Below are positions 1-5,368 of a stretch of 6,548 nucleotides of DNA, one piece after another; the first letter of the stretch is position 1, and every line of letters starts with the position of its first letter. The position numbers were made by a program, and so were the translations under genes. The notes below the pieces were generated by a model that saw only the letters and a list, made by a program, of their open reading frames with translations, was not told the origin of the DNA and did no database searches. The DNA lies in NCBI GenBank assembly GCA_036495445.1, contig DASXMX010000516.1, positions 1 to 6,548 of the forward strand, in the 5' to 3' direction. The DNA is from DASXMX01 sp036495445 (GTDB taxonomy: Bacteria; Planctomycetota; Phycisphaerae; Tepidisphaerales; Tepidisphaeraceae).

Positions 1-180
1 ACGAGGGCGTTCTGGCATATGCCGTTCAACGGGTTGAACTACAACGCCACCCACGGCGAGGCGGGGGCGACACGATGTGGCCAATCCGGCGGATCCGAGT
101 GCGTTCGCGACCAACACATTGGATGTATCAGAACGACTTCCGTTCGTCGCGTGCCCGGAACAGGCCTACGATCGGGGCGG
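1..180. other. Left-edge region with no identifiable gene
   Basis: The forward frame of the downstream phosphatase is open through this whole stretch, but the residues it would encode resemble no part of a GAF/SpoIIE phosphatase. The stretch is therefore more likely upstream sequence than coding. Another forward frame is also open and a third stops at 35-37, so a few bases at the extreme left could be the tail of an upstream gene; too little is present to decide. I see no convincing sigma-70 promoter, tRNA or terminator here. Confidence 0.35.
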
Positions 181-1479
181 ATGAATACCGGGCCCATCCA
201 AGGGAGATCGGAAACCGCCGCGCACGCGGACCGGCTGGCGTACGCGGTCGAGACGATGCGGGAGCTGAGCCGCCAGGGCGACGCCGAGCGAATGGTCGGG
301 GTCTACCGGCAGCGGATTACAAAGGTGGTCCCGACAGACCAGCTCGTGACGATCAGCCGACGCGACATGCCGGCGCCCTGGTACCGGATCACGCGCAGCA
401 GCCACTGGACGACGCCGATCGACCCGTGGAAGGATTTCGACCGGCAGCCGCGATTCGATCGCGGCTTGCTCGGTGAACTGATTTATGGCGATCAACCCGT
501 TATCATCGACGACCTTTGCGTCGCGCCAGACGACCCGGCCGCCGAGTATTTCGAGGGGCAGCGGTCGCTGATGGCAGTTCCGCTCTTCGACGGCGGCGTG
601 GGCCTCAACATGGTCGTCGCGATGCGGCGGGAGCGGGCCGGGTTCAACCGAGAACGGCTGCCGGAGCAGGTCTGGATGAGCAACCTGTTCGGCCAGCTCA
701 CACAGAACCTGGCCCTCTCCGCCGACCTGCGTGAGGCTTACGACGCGGTCGATCGCGAGCTGCGGGCGGTCGCGCAAATCCAGCAGTCGCTGTTGCCCAC
801 GAAGCTCCCGCACATTCCCACGCTCGAGTTGGCCGCCCACTACCAGACGTCCCGCCGGGCGGGCGGCGACTACTACGATTTTTTCGAGCTGCCCGACGGC
901 GAATGGGGCATCCTCATCGCCGACGTGAGCGGCCACGGCACGCCGGCCGCGGTGCTGATGGCGATCACCCACAGCATCGCCCACCTCGTCTGCGAGCCAC
1001 CCGCTCCCGCGGCCAGGCTCATGGCAGCCATCAACGAGCGGCTCTGCACGCTCTACACCGCCGAAGGCGGGCAATTCGTCACCGCGTCCTACGTCGTCTA
1101 TCAACCCGCCACGCGGCGGGTCAGCTACGCCACCGCCGGCCACCCGCAGCCGCGCATCCGCCGCCGGGACGGGTCGATTGAATCCCTCGAAGGTGCCCGC
1201 GCCCTGCCACTGGGCATCCTCCGGGACGAACGGTATTGCGAGGCCCACGCGACTCTCAATTCCGGCGACGCCCTGGTCCTCTACACCGACGGCATCACCG
1301 AAGCCCGCTCCCCCACTGGCGAGTTGTTCGACACTTGCCGGCTCGACCACACCCTCGCCCAATCGCGCGGCAGCGCGGACGGGATCGTCGCCGACGTCCT
1401 TACGGCGGTGGAAACGTTCACCGCCAGCCGCCCGGCGTCGGACGACCGGACGTTGCTCGTGGCAAGGGTGTGTCCTTGA
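181..1479 (+). CDS. GAF-like domain plus SpoIIE/PP2C-type serine/threonine phosphatase
   Basis: A 432-residue cytosolic signalling phosphatase with no signal peptide or membrane segment. Residues about 18-165 look like a GAF-type sensor domain. Residues about 165-200 are a helical linker leading into the IQQSLLP motif (200-206) that opens SpoIIE domains. The metal-dependent phosphatase core is complete: GGDYYD (228-233), DVSGHG (248-253), AGH (319-321), LPLGI (342-346), YTDG (368-371) and DDRT (421-424). These supply the acidic residues D230, D248, D370 and D422 that bind Mn/Mg in the family. Relatives (RsbU, RsbP, SpoIIE) dephosphorylate anti-anti-sigma proteins in partner-switching pathways. 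No such partner lies in the window, so the substrate is unknown. The start at ATG 181 is the best guess: it precedes the first helix and has a G-rich GGGGCGG just upstream, but the spacing is poor. The in-frame ATG at 256 is an alternative. It converges on the next gene, 34 bases away. Confidence 0.92.
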   Translation: MNTGPIQGRSETAAHADRLAYAVETMRELSRQGDAERMVGVYRQRITKVVPTDQLVTISRRDMPAPWYRITRSSHWTTPIDPWKDFDRQPRFDRGLLGELIYGDQPVIIDDLCVAPDDPAAEYFEGQRSLMAVPLFDGGVGLNMVVAMRRERAGFNRERLPEQVWMSNLFGQLTQNLALSADLREAYDAVDRELRAVAQIQQSLLPTKLPHIPTLELAAHYQTSRRAGGDYYDFFELPDGEWGILIADVSGHGTPAAVLMAITHSIAHLVCEPPAPAARLMAAINERLCTLYTAEGGQFVTASYVVYQPATRRVSYATAGHPQPRIRRRDGSIESLEGARALPLGILRDERYCEAHATLNSGDALVLYTDGITEARSPTGELFDTCRLDHTLAQSRGSADGIVADVLTAVETFTASRPASDDRTLLVARVCP

Positions 1480-1496
1480 TCCCGCTCAGGATGACA
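1473..1496. repeat. Small imperfect hairpin at the convergent gene ends
   Basis: TCCTTGA (1473-1479) can pair with TCAGGA (1486-1491) with one bulged base across a six-base loop. The left arm contains the stop codon of the forward phosphatase. No U-tract follows on either strand, so it is not a standard terminator. The right half, GCTCAGGATGACA (1484-1496), resembles from memory a motif scattered through intergenic regions of several GC-rich phyla. That resemblance is unverified. Confidence 0.3.
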
Positions 1497-1513
1497 GGCA
1501 TGGGCGACAATGC

Positions 1514-2092
1514 TCACTTCGTCGAATCGCCCGGCAGCATCTGTTCCGGGCGGTCATGCCATTTCGCAGCTCCGTTGTCGTAATCGATCTCCCAGACACG
1601 GTCGAAGACGTTCGGGTCCCACTTGGCTGGAGCCTCGGCGGCGCCCAGCGCGCGGGCGAGGTCGGGGATCTTGCCGTGATGCCAGCAGATAAGCACCACC
1701 TTTCCGGCAAACCGCGGGTCGGCCAGCACGTCGTGGGCCACGGCCTCGAACTCGGCGTTCTTGTGTCCGGCCTCGATCCGCAGGTGCAACGATTTGGCCA
1801 GTGGTTCGACCGTTTCGACCGGGCGGTTGCTGTTCTTGGAGCGCGCCGTCGCGAGGATGAAGTCGGGCCGGGGGAACCGCTCGACGAACTGCTTCGCGAT
1901 CGCCTCGGCCCGCTGGCGGCCTTTGGACGCGAGGTCCGGGTTTTCGGCGTCGTCGGGCTTTTCTGCATGGCGGATGATCATCACCATCCGCGGCCCGTGC
2001 CCGTCCGCGGCGGGCGCCGCCCGCCCCGCATGCGGCGAACCACACAGCAGGAACAACAGGACCGCAATCGCGATCGGGGATCGAGCGCTCAT
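1514..2092 (-). CDS. Exported histidine phosphatase (SixA / phosphoglycerate-mutase-like)
   Basis: A 192-residue protein of the histidine phosphatase superfamily. Residues 1-25 form a Sec signal peptide: R4, a hydrophobic core at 7-17, and a likely cut near AGRA (22-25). The mature enzyme therefore acts outside the cytoplasm. The catalytic RHAEKP motif is at 41-46, with H42 the residue that would carry the phosphate. L54-G58 (LASKG) matches the usual LTxxG turn, R90-T94 (RPVET) fits the RAxQT position, and H138/H139-G140 (CWHHGKI) is the second active-site histidine. Length and motif order suit the small SixA-like branch; the substrate cannot be read from the sequence. The start at 2092 is chosen because GGAGGT lies nine bases upstream and the signal peptide begins there. 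An in-frame ATG at 2155 would add 21 residues in front of the signal peptide. The gene is divergent from lptD and convergent with the SpoIIE-type phosphatase. C17 has no good lipobox (LLC), so a lipoprotein is unlikely. Confidence 0.9.
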   Translation of the reverse strand: MSARSPIAIAVLLFLLCGSPHAGRAAPAADGHGPRMVMIIRHAEKPDDAENPDLASKGRQRAEAIAKQFVERFPRPDFILATARSKNSNRPVETVEPLAKSLHLRIEAGHKNAEFEAVAHDVLADPRFAGKVVLICWHHGKIPDLARALGAAEAPAKWDPNVFDRVWEIDYDNGAAKWHDRPEQMLPGDSTK

Positions 2093-2101
2093 TCGTCTTC
2101 C

Positions 2102-2107
2102 ACCTCC
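2102..2107 (-). promoter_or_regulatory. Ribosome binding site GGAGGT of the histidine phosphatase
   Basis: On the reverse strand GGAGGT is followed by nine bases and then ATG at 2092. It is a near-perfect anti-Shine-Dalgarno match and decides the start against the upstream in-frame ATG at 2155. Confidence 0.85.
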
Positions 2108-2117
2108 GTCGACCGGT

Positions 2118-2152
2118 GCCGCGGGCATCGGCATGGCGCCAATGCCCGTGGC
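2118..2152. repeat. Inverted repeat in the histidine phosphatase leader
   Basis: GCCGCGGGCAT (2118-2128) and ATGCCCGTGGC (2142-2152) are inverted copies over 11 positions with one mismatch (G:U in forward RNA, A/C in reverse RNA). The 13-base loop contains the perfect palindrome TGGCGCCA (2134-2141). The repeat sits ten bases upstream of the phosphatase Shine-Dalgarno and about 50 bases upstream of the lptD -35 box. It could be an operator for a dimeric regulator or a leader hairpin; the sequence does not say which. Confidence 0.5.
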
Positions 2153-2202
2153 CATTACGAATTTATCGACATCGTGTTAAGCCTCGATGAGCCCGCCGTA
2201 AA

Positions 2203-2230
2203 TTGACCCACCCCGGTCCGGTCCTATAAT
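2203..2230 (+). promoter_or_regulatory. Sigma-70 type promoter of lptD
   Basis: The -35 box TTGACC (2203-2208, five of six consensus bases) and the perfect -10 box TATAAT (2225-2230) are separated by 16 bases. Transcription should start near 2236-2238, giving a leader of about 50 bases to the GTG start at 2286. It stands out against the GC-rich surroundings. A strong housekeeping promoter suits an essential envelope gene. Confidence 0.8.
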
Positions 2231-2271
2231 GCCGGCCTCTTCTGCCCGGCGAACGGATTTGCGCGGGCGCG

Positions 2272-2278
2272 AAAGGAG
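2272..2278 (+). promoter_or_regulatory. Ribosome binding site of lptD
   Basis: AAAGGAG lies seven bases before GTG 2286, an ideal spacing. It fixes the lptD start at GTG, directly in front of a clean signal peptide, and rules against the in-frame ATG at 2229. Confidence 0.85.
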
Positions 2279-2285
2279 TCGGTGC

Positions 2286-5234
2286 GTGGGTCGGAGGGCG
2301 GCGGGATGGAGTTCGCTGGTTCTGCCGCTGGCGCTGTGGCTGCTCTCGGCCGGGCCCGTCGTTGCGCAAGTTCAGTCGCCCAGCGAAAAGCTCCTCATCA
2401 ACGCGAAATCGGCCTACACATGGTCGGCCGGCGGGTCGGACGTGCTGCTGCTCCGCGGGCCGGTCTCGATCGAACTCGATCGCGCGACACTCAACGCCGA
2501 TGACGCCGTCGTCTGGCTCACGGCCGTGCCGAATGGCGCGCCGGGCGAGGAGCGCGCCGAGTTCCAACTGCTCGGGCATGCCCAGGTGAGGCACACGAAT
2601 GTGGCGACGCTGACAGGCGGCGATCGGTACGTCACCGCCGCGGTGCTCGCCGGCGGCGTGAAGACCACGGCCGACCAGCGGGTCGCCCGCGACATGGGCG
2701 GCGACCCGCTCTACGTCCGCGCCCTGGCCCTGCGACGCCAGCAGGCAACGGCCGCCGCCCCGTCGCTTACCGCAACGCCCACAACGCAAGGCGCCGGCCC
2801 CGCCACGCGGCCCGGCCGCCGGCCGACCACCCGGCCTGTCCCCGCCGAGCCGGTCCAGATCGCGCACTTCGAAGCCGGGCAGTTCGACATGATCGACACC
2901 GACGACGGCACCGTCGCCCTGGTCTGCTGGAACGGCGTCTCGATCTTCGCGCGCCAGCCCGACGGCAGCACGATCGAATTGCGGGCGCAGCGGGCCGTCG
3001 TCTTCACGTCGCTGCACAGCGTCCGCGAAGCGACGAGCCGGTCCAGCAAGGAGAGCCAGGCCGCCGAGGCGAAGCAAAAGATCACGGCCGTCTACCTGGA
3101 GGGGGACGCCCAGATCGAATACGACCCGACGAAGGCCGGCGTCGGCGAGCAGCGGCTGACGGCCAACCGCATTTACTACGAGTTCGCCACCGACCGGGCG
3201 ATCCTCGTCGACGCCGTCCTGCACACGTCCGACGTCAAGCAAAACATCCCGTTCATCGTGCGGGCCAAGGTGCTGCGGCAACTGGCCAAGGCGGAATACA
3301 ACGCCGAGCAGGTGCAACTCACCAGCAGCGCGTTCTCTGTCCCGTCTTACAGCATCGCCGCCGACCGGTTGTACGTCCGCCAGGAAGCGACCGGGGACCC
3401 GCGGTACCCAAGCGTCGTGAAGTTCGAGGCGAACGACGCCACGTTCCAGGCGTTCGACGTCCCGTTCTTTTACCTGCCGTTCGTCTCGGGCAGCGTGGGC
3501 GACCGGCCGGGCGCGCTCCGCGGGATCGCGGTCGGCCATCGCAGCGACCTCGGTTACGCGGCGATGACGCAATGGGGCTTGTTCGAAACGCTCGGCCAAA
3601 TCCCGCCCCGCGACCTCGACGCCGACTACCGCGTGGACTACTTCTCCGACCGCGGCCCGGCCGCCGGGCTCAACGCGTCCTACGGCGGCGGGTTCCTCAC
3701 CGAGCCTGCCCACCAGCCGTGGAACTTTTTGGGCGATTTCAAGAGCTACTTTGTCTACGACAAGGGGACCGACCAGAACCTGGGCCGCCTGCCCGTGAAG
3801 CCGGACGGCGAAGATTACGTCCCCCGCGGCTGGGCGCTGTTCGAGCACCAGCACTTCTTCCCCGACCACTGGCAGGCGCAGGTCCGGCTCGGGTACGTCT
3901 CCGACCCGACGTTCCTGGAAGAATGGTTCCCCGACCAATTTTACGAAAACGGGCCGGTCAACGAGTCGGCGTACATCAAGCGGCAGGAGGACACCGAGGC
4001 GTTCACGCTGTATGCCGACGGCCAGCCGATGCGGCTGATTACCTACAGCGATGCGATGGCCAACCAGTTCGAGGTCCAGCATTTGCCGGAGGTCGGGTAC
4101 CACCGGATCGGCGACAGCTTCGCGGGCGACCAGTTGACGTTCTTCAGCGACAACACGGCCGGCGGGTATCAATTCCAGCCGACCCGCGCCACGCTTCAGC
4201 AGCAGGGCTTCGCCCCGCCGACGCTCACGCCCGGCATGCCCTCGTTGGGATTGACCGGCATCCGTCTGAACCCGACCTGGCGGGCAGACTTCCGTCAGGA
4301 AATTGACTGGCCGTTCTCGACGGGGCACATCAAGGTCGTGCCGTATGTGGTTGGCCGGTACACGCAGTATTCCGATTCGCCCGACGGGGATGAGCAGCAC
4401 CGGTTCTTAGGGGCGGCCGGCACGCGGATCACCACCGCCTTCTGGAAGACCGACCCGACCGCGCAGTCCGACCTGCTCGACATCCACCAACTGCGGCACG
4501 TCGTCGAGCCGGAGGTAAACCTGTTCAGCTCCGCGACGACGGTCGATCGGAGCATGCTGTTCCAGTACGACATCCCGGTCGACTCGATCAACGACATCTC
4601 GGCGGCCGAGGTGGGCCTGCGGCAGCGGTGGCAGACGCAACGCGGCGGGCCGGGGCGGTGGCGAAGCGTCGACGTCTTCACGCTCGACGTGGACGCCGAG
4701 TTCTACGCCAACAAGCCCGCGCCGCGGTTCCGGCAGCCGACCGACTTCCGCGGAATGTTCTTCACATCGCTGCCCGAGGCCTCGATCGCCCGCAACGCCC
4801 TAAACGCGGACGCGTCGTGGCGCGTCACCGACAACACGATCATCCTGGCCGACGCGCAGTACAACCTGGACCAGGACAAGCTCGCCACCGCCGCCCTCGG
4901 CGTGCTCTTGCGACGCGACCCGACCGAGTCGCTCTACATCGGCAACCGCTACATCGCGGACCTCAAGTCCAACATCGTCTCAGTCTCCGGCAACTACCAG
5001 ATCAGTCCCAAGTACTCGCTCGGGTTCAGCCAGGCGTTCGACTTCGGCCTGGGCAAGGACGTCTCCTCCAGCCTGTCGGTCGTCCGCAACTTCGACCGGT
5101 TCGTGATGTCATTCAACTTCTCCCACGACCAGATCTCCGGACAAACCGGCTTCAGCTTCAGCATCGCCCCCCTCGGCTTCGGCCAGGGGATCGGCTCGTC
5201 GGCGCTGCAGGGGCCGTTCCAGCGGACGCACTAA
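2286..5234 (+). CDS. lptD: LPS-assembly outer-membrane protein LptD (OstA)
   Basis: A 982-residue outer-membrane translocon that takes lipopolysaccharide from the periplasmic Lpt bridge and inserts it into the outer leaflet, in known systems together with the lipoprotein LptE. Residues 1-27 are a signal peptide (RR at 3-4, hydrophobic 11-20, cut after VVA at 25-27). The periplasmic part (about 28-400) has two OstA/LptA-like beta-rich segments, about 28-150 and 190-400, joined by a Pro/Thr/Arg-rich linker. The barrel starts after PFFYLPF (393-399) and runs to the C-terminus. It contains the family-typical LPEV (600-603) followed by a Phe/Ser/Gly-rich strand. The barrel, about 580 residues, is about the size of that in E. 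coli LptD; the extra length lies in the periplasmic part. The mature protein has a single cysteine (C214), so the intramolecular disulfides of E. coli LptD cannot form. A beta-signal-like stretch ends at F965, followed by a 17-residue tail. The assignment rests on motifs and layout, not on a search. Confidence 0.88.
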   Translation: MGRRAAGWSSLVLPLALWLLSAGPVVAQVQSPSEKLLINAKSAYTWSAGGSDVLLLRGPVSIELDRATLNADDAVVWLTAVPNGAPGEERAEFQLLGHAQVRHTNVATLTGGDRYVTAAVLAGGVKTTADQRVARDMGGDPLYVRALALRRQQATAAAPSLTATPTTQGAGPATRPGRRPTTRPVPAEPVQIAHFEAGQFDMIDTDDGTVALVCWNGVSIFARQPDGSTIELRAQRAVVFTSLHSVREATSRSSKESQAAEAKQKITAVYLEGDAQIEYDPTKAGVGEQRLTANRIYYEFATDRAILVDAVLHTSDVKQNIPFIVRAKVLRQLAKAEYNAEQVQLTSSAFSVPSYSIAADRLYVRQEATGDPRYPSVVKFEANDATFQAFDVPFFYLPFVSGSVGDRPGALRGIAVGHRSDLGYAAMTQWGLFETLGQIPPRDLDADYRVDYFSDRGPAAGLNASYGGGFLTEPAHQPWNFLGDFKSYFVYDKGTDQNLGRLPVKPDGEDYVPRGWALFEHQHFFPDHWQAQVRLGYVSDPTFLEEWFPDQFYENGPVNESAYIKRQEDTEAFTLYADGQPMRLITYSDAMANQFEVQHLPEVGYHRIGDSFAGDQLTFFSDNTAGGYQFQPTRATLQQQGFAPPTLTPGMPSLGLTGIRLNPTWRADFRQEIDWPFSTGHIKVVPYVVGRYTQYSDSPDGDEQHRFLGAAGTRITTAFWKTDPTAQSDLLDIHQLRHVVEPEVNLFSSATTVDRSMLFQYDIPVDSINDISAAEVGLRQRWQTQRGGPGRWRSVDVFTLDVDAEFYANKPAPRFRQPTDFRGMFFTSLPEASIARNALNADASWRVTDNTIILADAQYNLDQDKLATAALGVLLRRDPTESLYIGNRYIADLKSNIVSVSGNYQISPKYSLGFSQAFDFGLGKDVSSSLSVVRNFDRFVMSFNFSHDQISGQTGFSFSIAPLGFGQGIGSSALQGPFQRTH

Positions 5235-5249
5235 ATCGGCGCTCGCCCC

Positions 5250-5278
5250 GCAAAGTTTGCAGGGTTAGCCGAAAACCC
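5250..5278. other. Two small palindromes just after lptD
   Basis: GCAAAGTTTGC (5250-5260) is a perfect palindrome about a single central base. GGGTT (5262-5266) pairs with AACCC (5274-5278) across seven bases. They begin 15 bases after the lptD stop. Neither is followed by a T-run on the forward strand, so a standard intrinsic terminator is not supported. They might stabilise the 3' end of the message or be a protein-binding site. Confidence 0.35.
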
Positions 5279-5304
5279 GAAGCATTCTGTTACACGCACA
5301 TCGG

Positions 5305-5342
5305 CCTGCCACGGCCGGCACCGCCTTTTTCGAAGTGGCAGG
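5305..5342. repeat. Eight-base inverted repeat in the porin leader
   Basis: CCTGCCAC (5305-5312) and GTGGCAGG (5335-5342) are perfect inverted copies around a 22-base loop. The loop holds a TTTTT run (5326-5330) and the palindrome TTCGAA (5329-5334). A competing short hairpin, CGGCC (5302-5306) with GGCCG (5313-5317), lies upstream of the T-run. That layout could be a weak terminator after lptD or a leader structure before the porin Shine-Dalgarno, which is 14 bases further on. No clear promoter for the porin is visible in the 134-base gap. Confidence 0.4.
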
Positions 5343-5356
5343 GCAACGGCAACACC

Positions 5357-5362
5357 GGGAGG
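5357..5362 (+). promoter_or_regulatory. Ribosome binding site of the porin gene
   Basis: GGGAGG is followed by six bases and ATG 5369, directly before a typical signal peptide. It supports this start for a gene that runs off the window. Confidence 0.75.
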
Positions 5363-5368
5363 CCGCCG

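Noticed and set aside
166..1362. 398-residue open frame on the reverse strand opposite the SpoIIE-type phosphatase
   Set aside because: It overlaps a gene with a full set of catalytic motifs and has low-complexity composition typical of antisense shadows.
2093..2155. ATG at 2155 as the histidine phosphatase start
   Set aside because: It would place 21 residues in front of the signal peptide, and the strong GGAGGT belongs to ATG 2092.
2160..2205. Reverse-strand promoter for the histidine phosphatase (TTTACG, 17 bases, TAACAC)
   Set aside because: The -10 matches only three of six consensus bases, so it is too weak to list as a feature.
1178..2206. 342-residue forward open frame spanning the end of the first gene and the histidine phosphatase
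   Set aside because: It is antisense to a protein with intact active-site motifs and out of frame with the first gene. It resembles no protein family.
2225..2231. ATG at 2229 as the lptD start
   Set aside because: It overlaps the -10 box TATAAT, has no Shine-Dalgarno, and would put a charged 19-residue extension before the signal peptide.
2163..4400. 745-residue open frame on the reverse strand opposite lptD
   Set aside because: It mirrors the lptD codons in GC-rich DNA, is rich in Arg, Gly, Val and Asp without any domain pattern, and has no ribosome binding site. lptD has clear family motifs over the same stretch.
5302..5330. Intrinsic terminator after lptD
   Set aside because: The five-base stem is separated from the TTTTT run by eight bases and the run is short, so it does not meet the usual pattern.
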